Below are positions 15,455 to 24,900 of a stretch of DNA of 64,000 bases, one piece after another (position 1 is the first letter of the stretch; the number at the start of each line of letters is the position of its first letter). The notes below the pieces were generated by a model. It was given only the letters and a program-made list of their open reading frames with translations, was not told the origin of the DNA and did no database searches. A program made the translations under genes and the position numbers. Source of the stretch: Alcanivorax borkumensis SK2 (GTDB lineage Bacteria > Pseudomonadota > Gammaproteobacteria > Pseudomonadales > Alcanivoracaceae); the NCBI RefSeq assembly GCF_000009365.1, contig NC_008260.1, positions 2,143,501 through 2,207,500 on the forward strand. Reading direction: 5' to 3'.

Positions 15455-15817
15455 ATGGCCTCTTCGCTAAACACCCTGTTAGACACCCTAAAAGCCGACC
15501 CGGACACCGTTACCTTCGACGCAGTACAAGCCGTGATTACAGAACATTACCATTACACGCCTGCAGCCTTCAGCAACGGCCACGGTGATGATTGCGTGTA
15601 CAATGACGCTGGTACGAATGAAGGGTCCTGCAAGATACTGGCCTTTGCCAAAATCAACTTTCTTTCTGACGCTCAGACGCTGGCCTGCTTCGGTCACTTT
15701 TACCGCGACCATGTTCTGGGTAATCCAGACGGCAACGACCACGCCAATATCCGCACTCTCATGCGTCATGGGCTGACCAATGTGGCTTTTGATACTCCGC
15801 CTTTGGCCGCAAAGTAA
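15455..15817 (+). CDS. HopJ-family protein
   Basis: A 120-residue protein of the HopJ family. Visible family segments are ITEHYHYTPAAFSNG, NEGSCKILAFAK and CFGHFYRDHVLGNPDG-type motifs. The name comes from plant-pathogen type III effectors, but the family is common in free-living marine bacteria with no type III system, as here, and is best seen as a conserved cytoplasmic protein of unknown role. The ATG at 15455 has AGGAAG upstream; a longer frame begins 45 bases earlier. Confidence 0.85.
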   Translation: MASSLNTLLDTLKADPDTVTFDAVQAVITEHYHYTPAAFSNGHGDDCVYNDAGTNEGSCKILAFAKINFLSDAQTLACFGHFYRDHVLGNPDGNDHANIRTLMRHGLTNVAFDTPPLAAK

Positions 15818-16069
15818 CGATCCTCCGCCCTTGGGCAGGGTGATGAGCAATCCACCCTCGCCCTTTACTCTTTATTCCCCGAATTAGCGATATGCACCTT
15901 TAACGATCACTTACCAACGGACATAAGGTTCCGCTAGCAGGCGCCACCACAGATTCTCACCTCCCTGCGCCAGGGCTGATTCGACACAAAACCTAACCGT
16001 AACCGCAATTATCATGGTGGCAGCCTCTATATGAGCCTGTTATTGTGATTGATCCACCCATCAGCCCCG

Positions 16070-16396
16070 ATGAGCCCCGTGAAAGTTCGTAACAGTAAAG
16101 AACAACAGCGGCATCGCTTGGAACGCGATATGGAACGCTTTCTTTCTGAAGGCGGGGCCATTAATGAGGTACCGAACGGTGTGAGTGGCGCTGATGCTGT
16201 ATCCGGCAAAGGGCACCAAACCGTGCTGTTTAATGGCCCCCGCCAGAATCAGCGCACAGATCTGAGTCAAGTGGCTGCCAACATAGACTCTCGCAAACAT
16301 AAACCTCATCGCCAACAGCTCAATGCCCAGCCACGACGTAAACTCATTTACGACGACTTCGGCGAACCACTTCGTTGGGTCTGGCAAAATAAATAA
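16070..16396 (+). CDS. Small basic protein with FL..GG motif, unknown
   Basis: A 108-residue, Arg/Lys/Gln-rich protein. The segment ERDMERFLSEGGAINEVP resembles the short motif found in SutA-type RNA-polymerase-binding proteins and several other small gammaproteobacterial proteins. The C-terminus (LIYDDFGEPLRWVW) is unusual. The start could be the ATG at 16070 or a weaker upstream codon. A regulatory role is only a guess from the motif. Confidence 0.6.
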   Translation: MSPVKVRNSKEQQRHRLERDMERFLSEGGAINEVPNGVSGADAVSGKGHQTVLFNGPRQNQRTDLSQVAANIDSRKHKPHRQQLNAQPRRKLIYDDFGEPLRWVWQNK

Positions 16397-16425
16397 TTTC
16401 GCTGAAACTTAGCAAGGACAGGTCT

Positions 16426-17202
16426 ATGAAACGGCTCATCTTACTCGCATCCCTTATCTTTGCCGGCCAAACCGGCTACACCGACATCATTGAAACCGAA
16501 GTTACCCTGCCTGACGGCCTAGGTAAGGGCGTCATGTACCTCAATGATCGCCAGAAAGACCCGGGCCCCGGAGTCATTGTAGTGCACGAATGGTGGGGCT
16601 TGGATGACTATGCCCGTAACCGCGCGCACATGTTGGCGGAAGCGGGTTACACCGCTTTTGCGGTAGATATGTACGGCACCGGCAAAGTTGCCAGCCATCC
16701 GAAAGATGCGAAAAGTTTTATGGAAACCGCATTATCAAACCCGGAAACCATGAATGCCCGCTTTCAGGCTGCTCGCACCCTGATGCTCAAACAGCAGCAA
16801 GTTGAGCCAGGGCGCCTGTTTGCCATCGGCTACTGTTTTGGTGGCGCAGTGGTGCTGGAACAGGCCCGCCGGGGTACTGATTTGGCCGGCGTAGCCAGCT
16901 TCCATGGCAGCCTGGGCACCGAGAACCCGGCAAAATCCGGCGAGCTGAAAGCACGGGTTCTAGTCGCTACAGGGCAGGCTGACCCCATGGTGCCCGCAAA
17001 ACAAGTAAGTGGTTTTGTCAGCGAGATGACCGCTGCCGGAGCCGATTTCCAATTACTGAGTTTCCCGGAGGCCAAGCACGGCTTCACTAACCCCGGGGCC
17101 GATGCTGCCGGTGAGCGATTCGAAATGCCCCTGGCCTACAGCGCTCATGCGGATCAGGTGAGCTGGGAGGCACTGATCGACTTCCTGGAACAGCCGGAGT
17201 AA
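16426..17202 (+). CDS. Exported dienelactone hydrolase-family esterase
   Basis: A 258-residue alpha/beta hydrolase with a signal peptide of about 19 residues. The dienelactone hydrolase triad is visible: Cys in GYCFGG, Asp in GQADPMVP and His in KHGFTNP; the oxyanion region is HEWWGLDDY. Such exported members hydrolyse small esters or lactones, but the substrate is unknown. The ATG has AAGGACAGG upstream. Single gene, ending about 160 bases before the guanidine promoter. Confidence 0.88.
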   Translation: MKRLILLASLIFAGQTGYTDIIETEVTLPDGLGKGVMYLNDRQKDPGPGVIVVHEWWGLDDYARNRAHMLAEAGYTAFAVDMYGTGKVASHPKDAKSFMETALSNPETMNARFQAARTLMLKQQQVEPGRLFAIGYCFGGAVVLEQARRGTDLAGVASFHGSLGTENPAKSGELKARVLVATGQADPMVPAKQVSGFVSEMTAAGADFQLLSFPEAKHGFTNPGADAAGERFEMPLAYSAHADQVSWEALIDFLEQPE

Positions 17203-17234
17203 CCCGCACCACCCGAGCGCAAAGACGCGCGCCA

Positions 17235-17251
17235 TGCACCATGCCGGCACA
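17235..17251 (+). promoter_or_regulatory. Candidate NtrC enhancer site
   Basis: TGCACC, five bases, GGCACA matches the NtrC pattern TGCACC-N5-GGTGCA at 10 of 12 fixed positions. It lies about 145 bases upstream of the expected start from the sigma54 promoter at 17362, a normal enhancer distance. It overlaps a palindrome, so chance is possible. Confidence 0.35.
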
Positions 17252-17270
17252 CTTCATCGCGCCGGCATGG
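17239..17270. repeat. Perfect inverted repeat after the hydrolase gene
   Basis: CCATGCCGGC and GCCGGCATGG form a perfect 10-base-pair stem with a 12-base loop. There is no T tract. It may end the hydrolase transcript, and it overlaps a candidate NtrC half-site. Confidence 0.55.
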
Positions 17271-17361
17271 TATCCCCAATTCTGCTCCCCTCCCCCTAAT
17301 TTCCAATGCCAAGCCGTGCCTTGTGCGGCAGACACGGCCTTTTCGTCTTTCCTGATTCAGG

Positions 17362-17378
17362 TTGGCACTTCCTTTGCT
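17362..17378 (+). promoter_or_regulatory. Sigma54 (RpoN) promoter of the guanidine operon
   Basis: TTGGCAC, five bases, TTGCT gives the -24 GG and -12 GC elements at the exact sigma54 spacing and agrees with YTGGCACGRNNNTTGCW at 15 of 17 positions. It lies 65 bases before the guanidine-I riboswitch and points at the operon. Sigma54 promoters commonly serve nitrogen-scavenging genes. Confidence 0.7.
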
Positions 17379-17443
17379 TTATTACGGGTAGAGGAATCGA
17401 ATGGCTTTGTTGCCATCAAGCACTCAACACAATCTGCACCAAT

Positions 17444-17578
17444 AGAAAGCTAGGGTTCCGATCGGCTACGCCAGCAGCCGATGCCTGGTCCGAGAGCCTT
17501 CGACCTTCTTGGCGCCGATAGATTGGCAGCAGCATCTACCGGCAGGGGGTTACACGGCGGGACAAAAGCCCGGGAGGA
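17444..17578 (+). ncRNA. Guanidine-I riboswitch (ykkC-yxkD class)
   Basis: The conserved blocks of the guanidine-I aptamer are all present in order: GAAAGCTAGGGTTCCG at 17445-17460, TGGTCCGAGAG at 17486-17496, and ACACGGCGGGACAAAAGCCC, continuing into GGGAG, at 17552-17576. Paired helices lie between them. The aptamer binds free guanidinium and normally turns genes on. It stands directly before an operon for guanidine import and breakdown. A small hairpin, ATGACA/TGTCAT, follows at 17583-17598; no clear terminator is seen, so the expression platform is uncertain. Confidence 0.93.
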
Positions 17579-17634
17579 CACGATGACAGCAGTGTCATTG
17601 GATTCCTCTTCGTCCGTAGCCAAGGAGGTCCGAC

Positions 17635-18699
17635 ATGACCCGTTCCCTATGCAAAATAGCTGCAGCTGCAGCACTCGTTCTGTTTACCACGCTCACACCT
17701 GTTACTGCACTGGCCAAAGATTCTTTTAGCGTCTGCTGGTCTATCTACGTGGGCTGGATGCCATGGGACTATGGCGCCCAGCAAAAGATCGTCGACAAGT
17801 GGGCAGCCAAATACGACATCACCATCGATGTGGTTCAGATCAACGACTATGTGGAATCCATCAACCAGTACACTGCCGGTGCCTACGACGGCTGCGCCAT
17901 GACCAACATGGATGCCCTGACCATTCCCGCCGCCGGGGGTGTGGACTCTACTGCCCTGATTGTGGGGGATTTTTCCAACGGTAACGATGGCGTGGTGCTC
18001 AAGGGCACTGACACGCTAGCCAACATCAAGGGCCAGGATGTAAATCTGGTAGAACTGTCCGTTTCTCACTACTTGTTGGCCCGCGCACTCGACACTGTCA
18101 ACTTAAGCGAAAAGGACCTGACCGTGGTGAACACCTCCGACGCCGACATGGTGGCCGCCTTCACTACCAAGGGGGTCACTGCTGTGGCCACCTGGAATCC
18201 CCTACTCAGCGAAATCACCGCCATGCCGGACAGCCACAAGGTCTTCGACTCTTCAAAGATCCCGGGCGAAATCATCGACCTGATGGTGGTCAACACCGAG
18301 ACCCTCAAAGCCAACCCGAACTTCGGTAAGGCACTCACCGGTGCGTGGTATGAAATCATGGCCACCATGTCCGCCGATGACGATGCCGGCAAGGCTGCCC
18401 GCACCTTCATGGCCAAAGCGTCCGGCACCGATCTAGCCGGATACGACGCTCAGCTGGCGTCAACCCGCATGTTCTACAAGGCCAGCGAAGCGGTGACGTT
18501 CGTCAACAGCCCCGAGCTGAAAGACACCATGCAGAAAGTGGCGGAGTTTTCATTCGATCACGGCCTGCTCGGGGAAGGCGCTCCGGACGCCGGCTTCGTC
18601 GGTATCGAAACCCCGGTTGGCGTATTCGGTAGCGAAAGCAATGTGCAGCTGCGCTTTATCGCCGATTACATGGCCATGGCCGCCGACGGGAAGCTGTAA
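17635..18699 (+). CDS. ABC transporter substrate-binding protein, likely guanidine uptake
   Basis: A 354-residue periplasmic binding protein of the SsuA/ThiY/TauA-like type (NMT1 fold) with a signal peptide ending near ALA at residue 27. The early mature region VCWSIYVGWMPWDYGA and the segment YDGCAMTNMDALTIPAAGG are characteristic of the putative urea/guanidine-associated binding proteins found with urea carboxylase genes. The start has AAGGAGG 6 bases upstream. First gene behind the guanidine-I riboswitch, so guanidine or a related compound is the inferred ligand. Confidence 0.88.
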   Translation: MTRSLCKIAAAAALVLFTTLTPVTALAKDSFSVCWSIYVGWMPWDYGAQQKIVDKWAAKYDITIDVVQINDYVESINQYTAGAYDGCAMTNMDALTIPAAGGVDSTALIVGDFSNGNDGVVLKGTDTLANIKGQDVNLVELSVSHYLLARALDTVNLSEKDLTVVNTSDADMVAAFTTKGVTAVATWNPLLSEITAMPDSHKVFDSSKIPGEIIDLMVVNTETLKANPNFGKALTGAWYEIMATMSADDDAGKAARTFMAKASGTDLAGYDAQLASTRMFYKASEAVTFVNSPELKDTMQKVAEFSFDHGLLGEGAPDAGFVGIETPVGVFGSESNVQLRFIADYMAMAADGKL

Positions 18700-18790
18700 C
18701 ACCTGAAGGCTCAGGTCGAGGCCGGACAGAGTTAGCTTTTTTCGGCGTCGACCATTGCACTAGCTCCGACACTTACCAGTGGGAACCCCC

Positions 18791-19609
18791 ATGAAGAAAC
18801 TGATCAACAGACAGCCCAGCAGGGCAGCAAGCTGGGCATTGGGGCTACTTCCCTTTGCACTGCTGATTGTCGTTTACATGTTGGCATCAGATGCACGTCT
18901 TGCCGACAATCCAAACGACAAACTCCTGCCTGCACTGGACAGTTTTGTTCAGGCCATTAATCGCATGGCATTCGAGCCCAGCAAACGCAGCGGTGAGTAC
19001 CTGCTTCTCGCCGATACCCTGGCCAGCCTGCAACGTTTGGCTATCGGTGTAGCCATCAGCGCCCTGGTCGCCATTATCGTGGGCATTGGCAACGGCAGCA
19101 TCCCCCTGATCCGCTCCACATTTTCACCGCTGGTCACAGGGTTGTCGCTGGTTCCCCCCATGGCCATGCTGCCGGTGCTGTTCATCATTTTCGGGCTGGG
19201 CGAACTGGCCAAGGTGATGCTCATTATCATCGGTATCACGCCCTTCATGATTCGTGACCTGCAACAGCGGGCGATGGAAATTCCTGCAGAACAAATCATC
19301 AAGCTGCAGACGTTAGGCGCCAATACTTGGCAGATCATCACCCGGCTGGTGTGGCCGCAACTGATGCCACGGCTAATCAGCGCAGTGCGTTTGTCGCTAG
19401 GCCCCGCCTGGCTTTTCCTGATCGCCGCCGAAGCCATCGCTGCCACCGAAGGGCTGGGCTACCGGATCTTCTTGGTACGTCGCTACCTGTCCATGGATGT
19501 GATTCTGCCCTACGTGGTGTGGATCACTCTGTTGGCCTTCGCAATAGACTTAATTCTCAGCCGCTATTCGCAATGGCGCCACCCTTGGTTCCACCAGAAA
19601 GGCCATTAA
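18791..19609 (+). CDS. ABC transporter permease, likely guanidine uptake
   Basis: A 272-residue inner-membrane permease of the BPD_transp_1 family with about six membrane helices. The loop that contacts the ATPase appears as EIPAEQIIKLQTLGANTWQI. I chose the ATG at 18791 over the in-frame GTG four codons earlier. It lies between the binding-protein and ATPase genes; the 12-base gap to the ATPase suggests coupling. Confidence 0.9.
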   Translation: MKKLINRQPSRAASWALGLLPFALLIVVYMLASDARLADNPNDKLLPALDSFVQAINRMAFEPSKRSGEYLLLADTLASLQRLAIGVAISALVAIIVGIGNGSIPLIRSTFSPLVTGLSLVPPMAMLPVLFIIFGLGELAKVMLIIIGITPFMIRDLQQRAMEIPAEQIIKLQTLGANTWQIITRLVWPQLMPRLISAVRLSLGPAWLFLIAAEAIAATEGLGYRIFLVRRYLSMDVILPYVVWITLLAFAIDLILSRYSQWRHPWFHQKGH

Positions 19610-19621
19610 GGAGCGTGCACC

Positions 19622-20413
19622 ATGGCGATTATCGAAATGAAAAATCTGTGGAAAGAATACGGTGAACAAGTCGTGCTGGAACGGCTGAACGCCACTGTGG
19701 AAGAAGGCGAATTCGTCACCATTGTCGGCGCCTCTGGCTGCGGCAAGACCACCTTCCTGAAACTTCTGCTCGGCACCGAACAAGCCACCCGAGGCGAGCT
19801 GCTGCTGGATGGTCAGCGGCTGCCGGCGGAGCCGGACGAAAGCCGTGGCATCGTGTTCCAACGCTACTCGGTGCTCAATCACCTGACCTCTTTGGAAAAC
19901 GTGATGCTGGGCGGCGAATTGCAGAGCAACCGCTGGCTGGGCATCAGCTTCGGCAAGACACGCCGCCAACTTCGTAAGGATGCCTTGAAAATGCTCGAAT
20001 CCGTGGGCCTTGGCCAGGCGGTCGACAAGTACCCCCACGAGCTTTCCGGCGGTATGCAGCAGCGTCTTGCACTTGCCCAGGCTCTGATCAAAAAGCCACG
20101 TATCCTGCTGCTGGACGAACCTTTTGGCGCCCTGGACCCGGGCATTCGTGCCGACATGCACACGCTGGTGCTGACACTCTGGAAAGAGCAAAAGCTGACC
20201 GTGTTCATGATCACCCACGACATTACTGAAGGCTTCTATCTGGGTACACGATTGTGGGTATTCGACAAGCCTCGGCTGGACCCGCAGGCCCCCGACGCCT
20301 ACGGCGCCCGGGTGACCTACGACCTGCCGGTGGGCGACTGCCAGAGCGGCACCCTCAGCGACATCAACCAGAACGTGGGGCGTACCAGCCGCGTTCTCAA
20401 CGACACTTTGTAA
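19622..20413 (+). CDS. ABC transporter ATP-binding protein, likely guanidine uptake
   Basis: A 263-residue ABC ATPase. Walker A is GASGCGKTT near residue 39, the signature is LSGGMQQR, Walker B is ILLLDEPFGALD and the switch His is in ITHD. It completes the binding-protein/permease/ATPase set of nitrate-sulfonate-taurine type transporters. Same operon as the carboxyguanidine deiminase and carboxylase genes. Confidence 0.93.
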   Translation: MAIIEMKNLWKEYGEQVVLERLNATVEEGEFVTIVGASGCGKTTFLKLLLGTEQATRGELLLDGQRLPAEPDESRGIVFQRYSVLNHLTSLENVMLGGELQSNRWLGISFGKTRRQLRKDALKMLESVGLGQAVDKYPHELSGGMQQRLALAQALIKKPRILLLDEPFGALDPGIRADMHTLVLTLWKEQKLTVFMITHDITEGFYLGTRLWVFDKPRLDPQAPDAYGARVTYDLPVGDCQSGTLSDINQNVGRTSRVLNDTL

Positions 20414-20431
20414 GACGACAAGGACTTCATC

Positions 20432-21148
20432 ATGAGCGAAAGCCTTTACACCACCACCCTGCCCGGCAGTGCCCACTGGTCCCTGCGCGTACGCCGCGGT
20501 ATGCAACTGCGTCTCACCGACCCGCAAGGCGGCGCCAATCTCTCAATGCTGATGTACAACCCGGAGATGCCGCTGGAGCGCTATAACGCGCCAGATAGCC
20601 TCAAGGGGCAGCACACCTTCAAGCTCACCAAAGGAAATTGCCTGTACTCCGACATGGGCCGTGTCTTCGCCTCCATCGTGGAGGATGAATTTGGCTGGCA
20701 CGACACCGTGTGCGGCACCCTTAGCGAAAAAGCCCTGCAAGAAAAATATGCCGTGCGTTCCTACCAGGACTGCCACAACCAGTGGACCTTGAGCGGGGAG
20801 CACTGCTTCCTCACCGAACTGGCCAAATACGGCCTTACCGAACGGGATATGGCAGCCAATCTGAATCTGTTTTCCAAAGTCGCCGCCGATAACGACGGCA
20901 AGCTGGTATTCGATCCATCTGCGGCAAGAGCCGGTGCACACGTCACCCTGCGTTTCGAAATGGACACCCTGGTGATAATGCACACCTGCCCGCATCCACT
21001 GAATCCGGCCGAAGACTACCCCATCAAGCCAGTACAAATTGAGATGCTGAAAGCTGCCCCTGTAGCGGACGATGACTACTGCAAAAATGCCCGCCCTGAA
21101 AACGGCCGCGCCTTTGAAAACAATCGCCTGTATCACTTGGGCCTGTAA
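20432..21148 (+). CDS. Urea carboxylase-associated protein 1 type (carboxyguanidine deiminase subunit)
   Basis: A 238-residue DUF1989 protein of the UAAP1 type. DUF1989 features seen are the GANLSMLMYN segment, the GWHDTVCGTLSE segment with a conserved His-Asp pair, and CHNQW. Work on guanidine breakdown has shown that the two DUF1989 proteins encoded with guanidine carboxylase form carboxyguanidine deiminase (CgdAB), which turns carboxyguanidine into allophanate. It is paired with the next gene in this operon. The exact subunit letter is not assigned here. Confidence 0.88.
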   Translation: MSESLYTTTLPGSAHWSLRVRRGMQLRLTDPQGGANLSMLMYNPEMPLERYNAPDSLKGQHTFKLTKGNCLYSDMGRVFASIVEDEFGWHDTVCGTLSEKALQEKYAVRSYQDCHNQWTLSGEHCFLTELAKYGLTERDMAANLNLFSKVAADNDGKLVFDPSAARAGAHVTLRFEMDTLVIMHTCPHPLNPAEDYPIKPVQIEMLKAAPVADDDYCKNARPENGRAFENNRLYHLGL

Positions 21149-21189
21149 TTTTCAGTAAAAGCGCTGTTTGAGGCGCCAAGGAAAGACCC

Positions 21190-21831
21190 ATGATCAAAGA
21201 AAGCCAACGTCAACCGGAGCAGGCCTTCTTCCGTGAAGAAGTGGCGGCCGGCGACTATTTCATCCGTATCATCAAGAAAGGCCAGACTGTTCGCCTGCTG
21301 GATCTGGAGGGCAACCAGGCTGCCGACACCCTGTTCTACAATGCGGCAGATCCTGCTGAGCGTTACAGCGCCGTGGATACCATCCGTGAACAGGGCAATG
21401 TGTATCTCACCGCCGGCACCGTACTGATGAGCAACCGCATGAACCCGTTGCTAAAAATCGTTGCCGATACCTGTGGTCGCCACGACACGCTGGGCGGCGC
21501 TTGCGCCACCGAAAGCAATACCGTGCGTTACAGTCTGGAAAAGCGCTGCATGCATGCCTGTCGTGACAGCTGGATGCTGGCCATTAACCAGCACCCGGAA
21601 TTCCATCTTGCCAAGCAGGATATCACCCACAACATCAACTTCTTTATGAATGTGCCGGTGACGGCCGAAGGCGGCCTGACCTTTGAAGACGGCATTTCTG
21701 CCCCGGGTAAATACGTTGAACTGACCGCCTGCATGGATACGCTGATCCTCATTTCCAACTGTCCTCAGTTGAACAATCCCTGCAACGGTTACAACCCGAC
21801 ACCCATTGACGTTCTTATCTGGAACGACTGA
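21190..21831 (+). CDS. Urea carboxylase-associated protein 2 type (carboxyguanidine deiminase subunit)
   Basis: A 213-residue DUF1989 protein of the UAAP2 type. It has [17 protein letters not shown] near the N-terminus, [16 protein letters not shown] in the middle, and [15 protein letters not shown]. It is homologous to the previous gene (same HDT...GG arrangement) and probably forms a heteromer with it to deiminate carboxyguanidine. AAGGAAAG lies just upstream of its ATG, and the carboxylase gene starts 100 bases after its stop. Confidence 0.88.
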   Translation: MIKESQRQPEQAFFREEVAAGDYFIRIIKKGQTVRLLDLEGNQAADTLFYNAADPAERYSAVDTIREQGNVYLTAGTVLMSNRMNPLLKIVADTCGRHDTLGGACATESNTVRYSLEKRCMHACRDSWMLAINQHPEFHLAKQDITHNINFFMNVPVTAEGGLTFEDGISAPGKYVELTACMDTLILISNCPQLNNPCNGYNPTPIDVLIWND

Positions 21832-21931
21832 GCACCGACCAATTTCCCTGGGGACGACCCCGGCGGCCAAGGCTATAAAGACGGGACGGCCCGTCATCTG
21901 TCCCAGAGACAGCCCGACAAGAGAAAAAGTC

Positions 21932-24900
21932 ATGTTCAACAAGGTTTTGATTGCCAATCGCGGTGCCATTGCCACCCGCGTTACCCGTACCCTCCAATCC
22001 CTGGGCATCACTTCCATAGCGGTTTTTGCCGAGGCCGACCGCGATTCCCTGCACGTACGTTACGCCGATAAAGCCTTCTGCCTAGGGGAAGGCAATGCCC
22101 AGGATACCTATCTGAATCAGGATAAGCTGTTTGCCCTCATGGAAGAACATGGCGTAGAAGCCGTGCACCCCGGTTACGGTTTTCTCAGTGAAAACCCGGA
22201 CTTTGTGAAGGGCTGTGAAGCCCGCGGCATTGCCTTTATTGGCCCAACGCCCGAACAAATGGACACCTTCGGCCTCAAGCACACCGCTCGTGCCCTGGCA
22301 GAAAAAAACGATGTTCCTCTACTGCCAGGTACCGGCCTGCTGAATGATAAAGAGGCAGCACTGAAAGCGGCTGAAAAAATCCGTTATCCGGTCATGCTGA
22401 AGAGCACAGCCGGCGGTGGCGGCATCGGCATGCAAATCTGTGACAATGCAGAAAACCTAGACAAGGCTTGGGATAGCGTGCGCCGCCTCAGCGCCAACAA
22501 TTTTTCCAATGATGGCGTCTTTATAGAAAAATATATCGCCCGCGCCCGTCACATTGAAGTCCAGGTATTCGGTGATGGCAAAGGCCAAGCCGTTACCCTC
22601 GGTGAACGCGACTGTTCCGCCCAGCGTCGCCACCAGAAAGTGTTGGAAGAAACACCGGCCCCCAACCTGCCCGATCATGTTCGCCATGAACTGCACGATA
22701 CTGCACGCACGCTTATGCAAGCGGTGCATTACCGCAATGCCGGCACAGTGGAATTCATTCTCGATCAGGACACCAACACTTTCTACTTTCTGGAAGTGAA
22801 TACCCGCCTGCAGGTGGAACACGGTGTCACCGAACAGATTTTCGGCGTGGATCTGGTGGAGTGGATGATCAAACTGGCCGCTGGCGAGCTGCCCGCACTG
22901 AACTCACTCGGCCCCTTTACTCCCAATGGTCACGCCATTCAGGCGCGGATCTATGCCGAGGACCCGGCCAAGGATTTCCAACCCAGCGCCGGCCTGCTGA
23001 CTGCTGTCACCTTTCCTGAAGCAGATGGGCAAGCATTGCGTATTGATCACTGGGTGGAAGCCGGGCTTACCGTTTCTCCCCTGTTCGATCCCATGCTAGC
23101 CAAGGTCATCATTCATCAAGCCGATCGCGATAGCGCACTGAACGCACTGGCGCAGACCCTGGATGGCATCACCCTGGAAGGTATTGAGACCAACCGGGAA
23201 TATGTTCGCACCATTCTGGCCAACCCGGTATTTGCGCAAGGGCGAATGACCACCCGCTACCTCAATGATTTCCGTTACCGACCTTTTACCGTAGATGTAC
23301 TGGCCGGCGGCACCATGACCACAGTACAGGATTACCCTGGCCGGAGTGGCTACTGGCCCGTGGGCGTGCCCCCTTCAGGACCTTTTGACAACCTCAGCTT
23401 CCGTCTCGGTAACCGCCTGCTGGGCAACGACGAAGCCGCCGCCGGACTGGAATTCACGCTTAACGGCCCAACGCTGAAATTCAACCAGGCCACCCGCATA
23501 GCCCTTACTGGCGCGGACATGCAGGCCTCTCTGGATAGCCGTCCGGTCCCCCCTTATCAGGTCATCCAGGTACAACCAGGTCAGGTGCTAAAACTGGGCA
23601 AAGTAAGCGGCGAAGGCGCTCGCGCCTATCTTGCTATTGCCAGCGGCATCCAGTGCACCCCCTATCTGGGCTCACGCAGTACTTTTACCCTCGGCCAGTT
23701 CGGTGGTCACGGTGGCCGCGCCCTGCGCACCGGCGATGTGCTGCACTTTTCTGAAGATACAGGCATAACAGCCCGCGTGGAGGTGCCGGCAAGCTTGAAG
23801 CCCGAGCTTGGCAAAGCCTGGACCCTGCGGGTGATCTATGGCCCCCATGGCGCCCCGGACTTTTTTACCGACGACGACATGGCCATGTTTTTCTCCACGG
23901 ACTGGCAAGTGCATTACAACTCCAGCCGGACCGGTATCCGCCTAGTGGGCCCCAAACCAAACTGGGCACGCAGTGATGGTGGCGAGGCCGGCATGCACCC
24001 TTCCAACATTCACGACAATGCTTATGCAGTGGGCACAGTGGACTTCACGGGCGACATGCCGGTCATCCTCGGCCCGGACGGGCCGTCACTGGGTGGCTTT
24101 GTCTGCCCCGCCACTGTGGTACTGGCCGACCGCTGGAAGCTGGGCCAACTAAAAGCCGGCGATACCCTACGTTTTGAAGCCATCAGCCTGGACGATGCGG
24201 ATACACTTGCCGCCGAACAAGACCACTGCGTGTCCTCACTCGTTGAGCCGGCTAAACGGGTAAAAAGTGCTGTCATTACCACACCGGTGCTTAATACCCT
24301 TAGCAAACAAGAAGCCGGCGTAGACGTGGTTTACCGCGCCGCTGGAGACCGTTATCTACTGGTGGAATACGGCCCCCTAGTGCTGGATCTGCGCCTCCGA
24401 TTTCGCGCCCATGCGCTCATGCTGTGGCTTGAACAGCAAAAACTCCCCGGCATTATTGAACTGACGCCCGGTATCCGCTCCTTGCAGATCCATTTCAATC
24501 CACAGGTTCTTACTCGCCAGCAACTGCTCAAAGACCTAGCCGGTGCCGAACATGCCCTACAGCAGCAGGATGATCTGGAAGTCCCTTCGCGCATCGTACA
24601 TATCCCGCTAAGCTGGGATGACCAAGCCTGTCATCAAGCCATCGAAAAATACATCCAGTCGGTGCGCAAGGATGCCCCCTGGTGCCCGTCTAATCTGGAA
24701 TTTATCCGTCGCATCAACGGGCTGGACAGCATTGATGCTGTAAAAAATATTCTGTTCAGCGCCAGCTACGTGGTGATGGGGTTGGGTGATGTCTACCTGG
24801 GTGCGCCAGTGGCTACCCCCTACGACCCCCGCCATCGTCTGGTCACCACCAAGTACAACCCCGCCCGTACCTGGACGGCAGAAAACTCCGTGGGCATCGG

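Noticed and set aside
15455..15817. Type III secretion effector
   Set aside because: HopJ family proteins are widespread in free-living bacteria; no type III genes or effector signal are seen in the window.
19550..20527. A 325-codon minus-strand frame opposite the ABC ATPase gene
   Set aside because: It is the complement of a gene with all ABC motifs; high GC makes long shadow frames common.
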